Positions 36,708 through 45,691 of a stretch of 64,000 bases of DNA are shown here, piece after piece. The translations under genes were made by a program, and so were the position numbers. The notes below the pieces were generated by a model. That model saw only the letters and a program-made list of their open reading frames with translations. It searched no databases and was not told the origin of the DNA. Position 1 is the stretch's first letter; each line of letters opens with the position of its first letter. Origin of the DNA: Siphonodentalium dalli (Eukaryota > Mollusca > Scaphopoda > Gadilida > Siphonodentaliidae); assembly GCA_032622095.1 (NCBI GenBank), contig CP136061.1, positions 4,770,505-4,834,504 of the forward strand, read 5' to 3'.

Positions 36708-37323
36708 AATTCCTATTTTGTTAACATAAAGATAAATGCTTCCAAAAAATACATATGTTTCTGTTACCAGAACTTGCACGTTACCACATGGTTCGAATTA
36801 TGAACAGACCGACACAGGCTTGAATGACAATAAGAAGGCAAACCATGGTTTACGTAAACCTGAGTTTCAAAAAGACGAGAATAAGGACCAGTGCTGACCA
36901 ATAATCCCAGCTAACTCGCCTCGAAGCTGGGTAACACATGGCGATCACCGTGGTTTCGACCTGGTCTGGACTATAGTTTACATGAAACCCTGGTCCAGAC
37001 CATGGACCAGAATTCGGCCGTATATGTCTCTATTCTCGGATGGTAACGTGAACAGGCAACAAACGGCTGTTGTCTTTGATACACTGATTGAATACGATGG
37101 TGTCAAAAATTGATAGTCGTAAATGTGTAATTTCTTTGAAAACGTGTATAATACAAAGTATATATAGTGTATGTCATTGTCTTGTCATTACTGTTTTCCC
37201 CACCCATCATAATCGAAAAAAAAAATGGTTACCGAGTAAGGCTAAACATTGACCCAGTAGGTACACTAGAACCCAAACAATTTGCTGTTAACATCGTTGT
37301 TCCTGTTGTTCCTGTACACATTA
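36708..37323 (+). repeat. Right copy of the LINE-flanking direct repeat
   Basis: Partner of 33535-34148 (see there). It ends at 'gtacacatta', after which unique sequence continues toward the PTP exon at 37435. The near identity of the copies suggests a recent insertion. Confidence 0.9.
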
Positions 37324-37434
37324 TGGTATATGGACATACCAAAATTAGTTAAGTAGTGGGGGGGGCACGAGGGGTACTCCCAGCCCAGCACTAATAAGCC
37401 AATTGGACTTTAGTTAACACGTCATGGTACTTAC

Positions 37435-37570
37435 AAGCTTAGGAACCATATCCGCTCTCTGCTCCCTGAGGTTATGAACACAAGTAAAGACATCAATAAT
37501 GCTTTCCAATCTGCCCTGGTTTATAAGATAATCAGCCGCCAGGAAAACACCTGTGGCACCAATACCGTCA
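37435..37570 (-). CDS. Exon of receptor-type tyrosine phosphatase domain (active-site loop, inactive)
   Basis: This 136-nt minus-strand exon lies between acceptor 'ttactttcag' and donor 'gtaagt'. It encodes 'DGIGATGVFLAADYLINQ' followed by 'IIDVFTCVHNLREQRADMV'. This matches the PTP segment running from the P-loop (HCSxGxGRTG) to 'VDVFxxVxxLRxQRxxMV' in receptor PTPs, where it dephosphorylates phosphotyrosine. Joined to the exon at 39729-39864 in phase 2, it restores His-Cys-Ser. The catalytic Arg of HCx5R is Ala here (GIGATG), so the domain is probably a pseudophosphatase such as a D2 domain. The exon ends in phase 0. Following exons were not found. The acceptor region is amplified at 37562-37815. 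A dead gene fragment is possible, though this exon has no lesion. Confidence 0.85.
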
Positions 37571-37815
37571 CTGAAAGTAAAGATAGATCTTAGCCGTACA
37601 AATACCGTCACTGAAAGTCAGGAATATATATTAGTCGTACAACTACCGTCACTGAAAGTCAAACAATATATAATAGTCGTACAAATACCGTCACTGAAAG
37701 TCAAGAATGTATATTAGTCGCGCCAATATCGTCACTGAAATTCACGAATATATACTAGTCTCACACATACCGTCACTGAAAGTCGAGTGTATATACTAGT
37801 CACACTAGTGCCATC
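37562..37815 (-). repeat. ~41-bp tandem array made from the PTP exon's 3' splice site
   Basis: Six copies of a 40-42-bp unit have cores at about 37566, 37606, 37648, 37689, 37731 and 37771, followed by more decayed copies to about 37815. On the minus strand each unit reads '(a)actttcag|TGACGgta', the acceptor and first bases of the exon ending at 37570, followed by an AT-rich spacer. The copy nearest the exon is the true acceptor. The array lies in the intron upstream of that exon. Confidence 0.9.
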
Positions 37816-39728
37816 AGTCTAAATCATGAAACATAACAGTCACACCTACGACACCCATGAAAGGCATATACCACCGTAAAATCATATTTTCTTTAATTTA
37901 ACATCCAGTTGCTATACCAGAACAAAGTGTTCATTTGGCTAATGGAGGACACTAATAGAAACATGGTTTTATTGACAGACGGGCCCAGTCCTTGTTATAG
38001 TAAGACAATTACAGAATATGTGGTGGGAGGATATGACATACTATGGATTATTATGCGAGAAAAAAATCGTCATATCAAAAACCTTGCTCTAATAATTGGC
38101 TAGATATCTCTGGGATGAGAAATCCATTCCGTTAATACATGCATGACGTAAGTTGACACATACGTTAATTAGAGAAGGTAGAGCAATATAATAACAAGAT
38201 GATTGTGCATATATAATATAATCGAAAACTAGGTTTGAATTAATAAAGAAATGCCGATAAGAGTTGTCAGATCATTGATCAAAGTTTGCTCGCCGAGCAT
38301 TGTAAGAAAAATACCACCAACAGTTGTCCATAGTAAGGCGATTTATATTTGTACTAGCACAACTGACTGATCAGAGCAACCCAGATAAGTGGGAGTTAAA
38401 ATAAATGTTTCAGTAGACATATATGTTTATTACTTACAGGCTGTGCCAATTACATACAAATACTCAACTCAAATACTGTGAATGGATTTATATGTTATTA
38501 CATCCCACGTATGTTAATTACATACACATTGTCAACTACTGTGACTATATCTTAATACATTCATTACCCTTTTTCATTTAGTGATGATAGGTAATCTATC
38601 AACTTGGAATTGCTTGCATATAATGATTGTAGTTTATATCCAATCTGTGACTCAGCAGATTCAGCACACTGTATACAGATAGTAATATACTGTGGGCGAT
38701 ACACGAACGGGCACGCGAAGACCATTAGCCTAACATCGATGAACTTTGATTCATCAGCTGTTTGGTCGGCATTCTCCCACGCACTGTGTTATCGTTATCC
38801 CGAGCTGCATATTGCATATTATTCGTCACACCGCATACAAAACGCACAGCCATTTTCAATCAAACACCATCACATATACTCGAATTTCAGAAAACCATAG
38901 CGATAATTTACACCCACAACATGATGCACCTGCCATGTTCTCAATTCTTTCAATATTTTCTCATGAATGTTGTAATAGCGTGAGAGTTAGTAGTTAGTAT
39001 TTGAGGAGTTAGATTCAACGCAGCGATCCGCATTGGAAATAAGAATATTCCAAATTGACTGGATACACGTTCTGAGTATCCCTCCAAATTGATGGTGAAA
39101 TTCGACGCGCCGCAACAAGTCAGTTTATCTGTAGTTTTCATGACACTATATCAGCAATTCACCGCAATAGTGTCCACATTTTAATAACAATGATCCGACA
39201 TACTTTAAAGACTGATATTGTATACACAATACCCCAGATAACCATCTCGGTTACTTCAGATAAGAAGTTATGACCTATTCCGGGACTGCTCTCTAGATAA
39301 AAAAAACATTGTCGAGAATATATTTGCGCACAACATCGGCAGCGAACATTAATATATGCTAGTTCTCATCATCGCATCACTTTTGAGAATTTTAGTTAAT
39401 AATTAGCATATATATTCCAGACACAACGCTGCAAACTTAACTTGGTACATTCAATCGCTTTAGCGGCGGGTCACCGGCAATTTACATAGTCGGCCCAACG
39501 AGAGAGATCAAACAAAAATAACGGCGTTGGTCCGAGTGGGTATGAAGCCAAATTTCAGTTCAATGGTCAGACCCAATATATTTCATTCAGCTGTTATGGC
39601 GAGAAATGTTAATATATAATAATAATGATAATGTATAAGTACGTTAGGGTGGATAGGTTTATATTTAGTATAGTCGAATCTTTGTTATTGTATAATCACT
39701 ATACATGACTGATATTTTTTTAAGTAAC
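37816..39728 (-). other. PTP intron (remainder)
   Basis: This completes the 2,158-nt intron (37571-39728) between the two recognised PTP exons. It starts with donor 'gttact' at 39728 and ends with 'ctttcag' at 37571. Short frames on both strands show no family. I see no other exon in it; the flanking exons join directly in phase. Confidence 0.7.
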
Positions 39729-39864
39729 CTGCAGTGAACCAGGACTCGACCATCAAGTTGTTGATAACTTCTCGCTTCGTGTAAGATCAGCAGTGATTCA
39801 TCCAGATTAACCATGTCTGTCTGTGAAATGATAGTCTGGTAAGAGTTGAAGTTGGGTAACGTCT
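39729..39864 (-). CDS. Exon of receptor-type tyrosine phosphatase domain (upstream of P-loop)
   Basis: This minus-strand exon encodes 'TLPNFNSYQTIISQTDMVN', then 'LDESLLILHEARSYQQ', and ends 'GRVLVHC' plus two bases (AG) of the next Ser codon, followed by donor 'gttact'. 'VLVHCS' is the strand leading into the PTP active-site Cys, and the next exon supplies 'DGIGATG'. The catalytic Cys itself is present. The acceptor is a NAGNAG site (tag-cag), so the exon is 136 or 139 nt; 136 nt is listed. The region N-terminal to VHCS lacks a recognisable WPD motif in this exon. Upstream exons encoding the KNRY and TQGP motifs were not found in this window. Confidence 0.85.
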
Positions 39865-39867
39865 CTG

Positions 39868-41696
39868 CTACATTCGCCCTGGTGAGATATATCAGATTAA
39901 ACTTTGTGGTTCCGAATCAATTTAAATACTATTTGTGGAAAATATGGTCTGAATGAATAGTATATCCGTTTCGTTATATTAAGTTCTTAACGTATTAGCA
40001 CTCCAAATTATTATCCTACATTATTTAGTGGAATCTAGCAGAAACACAGAAACATGCGTGTTGCATCTGTTATTTATAGGTTATTACCTGCTTGGGTATC
40101 TGTACAATAAATATAGACTAAGACCGTGAAGCGGCCGAAGTCTATATTTCTTGTACAGATACCCAAGCGGGTAATGACATATTTATGAACCGATTCACAC
40201 GTCGAGGCGAACATAATTGAGCCACTTTCAATATGATGATCACGTATCAATTACTATGCAATCAAACATTAATTGAATGTTGTGTGGTGTTGTATATATC
40301 CCTATTTCACAAGTCAAATGATCGTTGACAGTGGGAGCACTTGGATCGGGATTATTTATCAGTGCGCGTCGATAAACATGTTTTTTTCTCCAAATCTAAA
40401 GTATTGTTTATTCCAAGTCCTCCTTGCGACAATAGACTGTTGCGGATGTTAATGTTAGTTTATAAGGGATGTATCGTTCAGAGGCCAGGCGTCAATGTCC
40501 CGATAGTGTTCGAACATTCCGATTCCGAAGATAAACTGTTCCTATTTACAGGAAGTTTGTGTCTTGGAATATCACCGACATTCATGTAAAAAGATTAAAA
40601 CAAATATGTGGTTTGTAGAATATTCTCAATGTTATTGTTAATCAGTGATTATTGTGGATTATACATTCCAAATAAATGTGGATTTCGCTCAGTTAAGTTC
40701 CAAGCACCCCCATGACCGATACGAATGGTACTATCCTCGTGTTTTAGTCCGAGTGACATGTGCGATCATTGTTATGGCGCGTTGTTAGAATTCACACCTT
40801 CCGCTCGCACATGTTCAGCTTACTTTCCAATAAATGGCAATTTATTGGTGAACTTTAGCTCAAGTCTATATTTTAACTCCGGTAAAATACAGATTCATAC
40901 AAGAAATATTGTTCGTGGATTGAAGCGATCTGATTGGCCGAGGCGTGGGAACCGGTTTATAAATCACGGAACAACCCAACAACTGAATTAGAAACGAATG
41001 CCACATTATAATTCTGAATGAGTATACAGTGGAAGTAAATGCTGTTAACAAATGTGAACACATCATAGCGGATGACATCTATTGCTAGCCAGTTTCAGAA
41101 CCACGTATGTGTAAAGTGTAACATAATTATGTCATTATGGATGTGCACTTGGTAGCAGTCATACGAGGTCACGATGCGAGAATAACGAGCGTACTCTCTG
41201 CAAACTACTGTGTAGGTGGAATTGGACACATTGTGTGTAGCTCCAATATATATACAGTATTGTATACATGTGTACACGTGTGTAGCACGCGCGCACGCGA
41301 ATTGTACAGGACATGCGCTGTACGATACAAACTGACTCCATTTGCACGCCGTTTGCTGGCAGCCATATTGGTGTGTTGATGTCGATCAGAGTTTAGACTT
41401 CAAGACCACTGAGTTTGAGCCGTTATAAGAAGAATATATATTGCTAGTAAAGATGAGAATATTTATGCAAATATACGAAGAACGTAATTAGATGATCCGT
41501 GTAGCATGTTGATTGAAAGTAAATTAGACGAAATATTAATGTCAGACAGAACTTTGAGTTGGTCCTGGAATTTACAAATATATATATATATATATTAGTC
41601 TAGTAATATTAGTAGTACGGAAGCCGGCATCCGGTAAATGTGGCGAACAAATATGTCCGGAAATTACCTTCTGAAAATTTCCCTGCGACCACCTTG
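39868..41696. other. No gene recognised; hairpin and TA tract
   Basis: Possible PTP intron or upstream region; no further exon recognised. It includes the hairpin at 40083-40176 and a (TA)n tract at about 41577-41595. Confidence 0.4.
40083..40176. repeat. Near-perfect ~38-bp-stem hairpin
   Basis: 'attacctgcttgggtatctg' + 'tacaa.aaatatagact' pairs with its complement ending '...cccaagcgggtaat', around a 19-nt GC-rich loop 'aagaccgtgaagcggccga'. Only two or three mismatches interrupt the stem. Confidence 0.8.
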
Positions 41697-41702
41697 ACCT
41701 GT
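41697..41702 (+). repeat. 6-bp target duplication, left (ACCTGT)
   Basis: ACCTGT here is repeated at 48297-48302 on the other side of the palindromic element. The last two bases (GT) could instead be read as part of the inverted repeat, which would leave only a 2-bp duplication; the 6-bp reading is the more informative one. Confidence 0.65.
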
Positions 41703-41941
41703 TGATGATACAGGGCCCAGTTGGGGGCTAATTAGCATAATCCGAAGTACACGACCTATATGCAGTACTCCCGTCTAGACAGTTTTACCTATATTCTCCG
41801 CCCACGCGTTGGTCTATTTGTACCGGTTGGACATGTCCGGACATGACCCGCTGGTTATATCCAGACTTCTTCATATAAATGGTATATTATCTACATGTAT
41901 ATCACGTGATGATCTCGGTGGGGTAGCTTCAGTCTTTAATG

Positions 41942-42052
41942 TTAAAGGGACACTAGGCTCTCACTGGGGATTATTATTAAAGTGACACTCACTATGGATG
42001 AATGTTAAAGTAACACATGGCGCACACTGTGGGATAATGTTAAAGTGACACT
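41942..42052. promoter_or_regulatory. Subterminal TTAAAG(T/G)GACACT repeats
   Basis: Four copies lie at 41942, 41977, 42005 (diverged, 'ttaaagtaacac') and 42040, spaced 35, 28 and 35 bp. They are mirrored in the right arm at about 47947-48058. Evenly spaced subterminal repeats often bind transposition proteins in DNA elements; that role is inferred here. Confidence 0.5.
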
Positions 42053-42060
42053 CGCATTGA

Positions 42061-42230
42061 AAAGTTCAAAAAGTTCAAAAATTTCAAAAAGTTCAAAAAT
42101 TTCAAAAACTTACAAAATTTCAAAAATTTCGAAAAACTTCAAAAACTTAAAAAAATTTCAAAAACTTCACAAATTTCACAAATTTCACAAATTTCACAAA
42201 TTTCAAAAAACTTCAAAAATTAAACAAAAT
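42061..42230. repeat. TTCAAAAA minisatellite, left arm
   Basis: Short units of 'aaatttcaaaaa', 'agttcaaaa' and 'cttcaaaa' (9-11 bp) repeat about 17 times. The mirrored tract in the right arm (about 47796-47940) has a different unit order and count, so the tract has evolved separately in each arm. The 87-aa frame across it is an artefact. Confidence 0.85.
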
Positions 42231-42429
42231 TCAGGATTTAGTCATAAATGTGACCCGCTATATCAAATCCAGTCGGAAGTCGGGGCGGCGGCGGCGGCAT
42301 CTACATAATCATATGGCATGCAAAGAAATGGGGGTACGATGGTGAGCGCCACTGAAAAAAGCAAGTGAGCGAGGGAAAAAAGAGAAAAATAACATGACAA
42401 GTAGTACATAGTACAATTTATTATATTAA

Positions 42430-44151
42430 CTATTCACAGTCACTTTCGTCCGAATTGTCATCACTTTCGTCAGATGTGTCATTTGTTTCGTCCATGAACT
42501 TTTCTAGCAATGGTCTGTACTTTAATATTGACATTTTCACTGCATCACGATCTTCAAAACCATTCTTCATATATTTCTCCACTTTATCCATGACCTTGTT
42601 GTGCAGAGTACCATTGGGCAGCCACATATTCTTTATTATTGTCCAAGCATAAACATTCATAACTAGCCTCATGCCTTCAGTTTTAAGATCTGTACTTTTA
42701 AGGTCCTTGTCAGCTTGTTCTTTTGCCTCTTTTTCTGTCGAGCCATTTTCCATATACGTTTCCACGTTATCACTCCATGCTTCTTGTGCTTTATCTCTAC
42801 TCTCATCACACAAACTTTTGAAGTATTCATCTTCATTCGATTTAATTTTCTTATTCTGACTATCATCCGTGTCCTCAGTTAATTTTCGTTTTAACTTATT
42901 TTCTTGACACCAGTTATTTACGTGTCTCTGGACATCATGCTGATCTTCGAACAAAAGCCCACAGTCATTGCAAGGGTACGACATGTCTTCTCGAATGCCT
43001 ATGTTTTTATGGTTTTCTTTATTAATTTCATTGATCTCACCAGGTGTCCTTATGTCCTTAGTATAGCCATTATGTTGACCCTGGGGCACAATATAATTAT
43101 ATGTCATGCACTCCCGTTGACCAGGGAGATCTCTGTCATCATATTTCATCTCATTCCGTTGATCCGGGCTATTGTTGTCATCACATTTCACCACATTCTG
43201 TTCATCTGGGTGCTCGCTGTCCTTATGGAGATTATATTTCATGCCATTCCATTCACCCATATGTTGGTTCGTGTCCTCTTTTAGCACATTATGTCGCAGC
43301 CGTAATGTGTCCGGGGTTGCGGCTTTTAAATCCACCAGTAAGTAACCGTACGGTTCACTCGTCGCTTCCGAAAACTCTCGCATCATACGTTGAGGGCATT
43401 CAGGATACATCTGTCTTGATAATGTTGAAATTAAACCCTTGTCAATTGGATTATTGAACAATACCAAATATTGACAATTTCGTCGTTGCGTCGGATCCTT
43501 GTTGTAGTAGAAATTCTGGTTCAAACTTATCAAAGATAAGTTCAAATGGTGACTTCCTTCGGAATGTAAATCATTAACTCTCTGGTCTTTTGATGAAGTT
43601 TGCATCAAGTCATCGAGTACAACTAGATTTTTATACTTGGGGTTGATAAGAGAATCCAAGTTTGCTGGTATTCCCTGTATAAAGTTGACCTGAGGGGTGA
43701 CGGTATACTTTATGTCATCATATAGGGGCTGCCAATATTTATAAAACCATATTATTCTGTCAGGTGCGGGTTATATTTTTGAGGCAGACTTTTGTAGCAA
43801 GGTTTTCACGAAGTACGTCTTCCCACTAGATGTCGGTCCACTTACACATGCCGTGAATGGATGCTTGAAAATAAAATCTTCTTGGACATTGGCCATTGAA
43901 TCATCAAAGCAGGATGTTATGTCGCTTTGTTGCTGTTTCCCCTGCTGGTGTTGTAGTATCTGGTGTTGCTGTAATGGCGGTTGTTGTGGCTGATGATGCT
44001 GCTGCCTGTTGCTGCTGCTGTTTGTTGCTGCTGCTTGGTGGTGCTGCTGTGGGTGTCGGTTAACAAACTCAGTGTGCCTAGATTGTACATGTCTTATCAA
44101 ATCATGGTTCCGCACATACTCACTAGAGCAAATTGAACACTGGTGCTTCAT
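42430..44151 (-). pseudogene. Zinc-finger/packaging-type ATPase, left-arm copy, one nonsense codon
   Basis: The 574-codon reading frame is interrupted only by a TAA at codon 127 (43771-43773), where the right arm has TCA. Domains in order: an N-terminal C2H2 finger (C5, C8, H21, H26); a Gln/His-rich linker; Walker A 'GPTSSGKT' near residue 105; Walker B 'NLVVLDD' near 175; a conserved 'YYNKDPTQRRNCQYLVLFNN' segment; a second finger 'CNDCGLLFEDQHDVQRH'; a Lys-rich stretch that may be a nuclear signal ('KLKRKL..KKIK'); a helical domain; and an acidic Asp/Ser tail. The core resembles A32/FtsK-HerA-like ATPases that pump DNA into virus-like capsids. Downstream of the stop, the frame stays open for 447 codons, including the part that is frameshifted in the right arm. 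Confidence 0.85.
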
Positions 44152-44307
44152 TTATACTTGACTAAAATATCTCGGGGGTATATGGCTTTCCTTTATACAA
44201 ATGTTCCTTATAACCTCAAATCTGTCCTGTATTAACGGCGGCGGCGTTTGCCGATGGCGTTTTTTCCACCGGCCTTTCAATAGCCTTCGAAAATTTAGGT
44301 AAATTAC

Positions 44308-44528
44308 TCATTTTAGTTCAGTGAATATGTCGTTTGGAGTTTTCTTTTTGACTATTCCAATGTTTGTCTTCTTCGCTCTTCCTCCTTTATCTCTTTAACT
44401 TTTATCTTCTTAGATCCGGGTTTCCTTGTAAGTTTTTCAGGTTTCACTTCAGTCTTGGGTAGGTACTTCGAGTCATCGTAGGGTACATATTTATTAAGAT
44501 CAAAGTCATAATAGTGCGGAGTCCCCAT
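44308..44528 (-). pseudogene. Small Lys-rich protein, left-arm copy, frameshifted
   Basis: Counterpart of the 73-aa ORF at 45313-45534. It begins 'MGTPHYYDFDLNKYVPYDD' but has one A fewer in the 'gataaa(a)gg' run near 44391, which shifts the frame after about 49 codons and replaces the Lys-rich end. The start and TATA-like box are conserved. Confidence 0.75.
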
Positions 44529-44564
44529 TCCGGCTAAAGTTCAAAGTGTACTCTGAAGTAGTAA

Positions 44565-44574
44565 TTTTTATATA
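44565..44574 (-). promoter_or_regulatory. TATA-like box, left arm
   Basis: TATATAAAAA on the minus strand, 36 bp before the start codon of the small left-arm ORF, and mirrored at 45267-45276. This spacing leaves only a very short 5' leader. Promoter function is inferred from position and conservation in both arms. Confidence 0.5.
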
Positions 44575-44702
44575 CGCCAAAATACCATCCAAGACGTATA
44601 CCCTTATAAACTGCGGGTCAGTCCTAGTAACGCGCACGTCAACGCCGCCGGCGGCGGCGGCGGCGGCGGCGGCGTCTGTTGTTGTTGTTGTTGTTGTTGA
44701 TA

Positions 44703-45112
44703 CAAATGTCAATGCAATTATGAGTGATTTCCAATTGCACCACCCCCTCGTTTAACCAGACCAAACTCCGATACCAAATACCATATTTGCACCTCCTCCC
44801 TTAGGTTGGAAAGTTGGTACCTCAAACGTTCGAACAGTTTGAAATGTCTAATCTAAATTTCCAACAGACGGATGGACATCATTTCAGACTATTATTGGTC
44901 TAAAAAACTACAAATTTCACACTAATAACATGTTGGAAAATCAGACAATGAAACAAGTTCAACCTACATGTGGTGTAAAATTCCAACTAATGAGTCGGGC
45001 ATGACATTTTCAACTTATTGCTATCAAAGCTGAGGGTGGGGGCAGACATCCCAGCCCCCTGTCGCCACGTCCCTGTTGTCCTTGTATATAATGCAGGAAG
45101 TTCGAGCATGTG
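44703..45112. other. Unique centre of the palindrome
   Basis: About 410 bp without counterpart in either arm, separating two divergent gene sets. No open frame of interest. It contains repeated 'ttccaac' phrases ('aatttccaacag', 'aaaattccaact', and 'ggttggaaa' on the other strand). It could act as a bidirectional control region or be the remnant of the joined ends. Confidence 0.7.
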
Positions 45113-45266
45113 AACAACAACAACTACAACAACAACAGACGCCGCCGCAAACGCCGCCGCCGCCGCATACGCCGCCACCGCCGCCGGCGCCGGCGGCGTT
45201 GACGTGCGCGTTACTAGGACTGACCCGCAGTTTATAAGGGTATACGTCTTGGATGGTATTTTGGCG

Positions 45267-45276
45267 TATATAAAAA
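45267..45276 (+). promoter_or_regulatory. TATA-like box, right arm
   Basis: TATATAAAAA, 36 bp before the ATG at 45313, mirrored exactly in the left arm. The surrounding roughly 80 bp are also identical between arms, more so than the GC-rich block just upstream. Confidence 0.5.
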
Positions 45277-45312
45277 TTACTACTTCAGAGTACACTTTGA
45301 ACTTTAGCCGGA

Positions 45313-45534
45313 ATGGGGACTCCGCACTATTCTGACTTTGATCTTAATAAATATGTACCCTACGATGACTCGAAGTACCTACCCAAGACTGAAGTGAAAC
45401 CTGAAAAATTTATAAGGAAACCCGGATCTAAGAAGATAAAAGTTAAAGAGATAAAAGGAGGAAGAGCGAAGAAGACAAACATTGGAAAAGTTAAAAAGAA
45501 AACTCCAAACGACATATTCACTGAACTAAAATGA
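45313..45534 (+). CDS. Small Lys-rich protein (73 aa), unknown function
   Basis: Intact ORF from ATG at 45313 to TGA at 45532-45534. The N-terminal half is Tyr/Asp-rich ('MGTPHYSDFDLNKYVPYDD') and the C-terminal half strongly basic ('KPGSKKIKVKEIKGG'). There is no signal peptide or membrane segment. Its basic tail would suit nucleic-acid binding, for example a core or accessory protein of a virus-like element, but I do not recognise a family. It lies 157 bp before the ATPase gene on the same strand, behind a TATA-like box. Its left-arm copy is frameshifted, so this is the only intact copy here. Confidence 0.6.
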   Translation: MGTPHYSDFDLNKYVPYDDSKYLPKTEVKPEKFIRKPGSKKIKVKEIKGGRAKKTNIGKVKKKTPNDIFTELK

Positions 45535-45611
45535 GTAATTTACCTAAATTTTCGAAGGCTATTGAAAGGCCGGTGGAAAAAAACGCCGTCGGCAAACGCC
45601 GCCGCCGTTAA
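45531..45611 (+). CDS. Possible 26-aa basic mini-ORF overlapping by ATGA
   Basis: An ATG overlaps the TGA stop of the 73-aa ORF (ATGA) and opens a 26-codon frame beginning 'MSNLPKFSKAIERPVEK' and ending in four Arg codons from a CGC run. The start and first 17 residues are conserved in the left arm, but an A-run length change there gives a different end (31 aa, Ala-rich). It may be a short leader or chance. Confidence 0.25.
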   Translation: MSNLPKFSKAIERPVEKNAVGKRRRR

Positions 45612-45645
45612 TACAGGACAGATTTGAGGTTATAAGGAACATTTG

Positions 45646-45653
45646 TATAAAGG
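45646..45653 (+). promoter_or_regulatory. TATA-like box before ATPase gene
   Basis: TATAAAGG, 38 bp before the ATG at 45692 and conserved in the left arm. It suggests that the ATPase gene has its own promoter rather than sharing one with the small ORF. Confidence 0.4.
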
Positions 45654-45691
45654 AAAGCCATATACCCCCGAGATATTTTAGTCAAGTATAA

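Larger units (their letters stand above)
41703..44702 (-). repeat. Left arm of the palindromic element
   Basis: About 3.0 kb, the reverse complement of 45113-48296. The arms are highly similar by eye, differing by scattered substitutions, indels at trinucleotide and A runs, and roughly 155 bp of GC-rich DNA present only in the right arm near 47490-47735. The divergence means that the fold is not an exact assembly mirror. Confidence 0.9.

Noticed and set aside
38434-38475. Small exon before a 'gtaagt' donor inside the PTP intron
   Set aside because: The flanking PTP exons join directly in phase to complete His-Cys-Ser; a 38-nt exon would break the frame.
43101-43457. 118-126-aa frames antisense to the ATPase genes, present in both arms
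   Set aside because: Shadows of the real minus/plus ATPase frames; conservation follows from the duplicated DNA.
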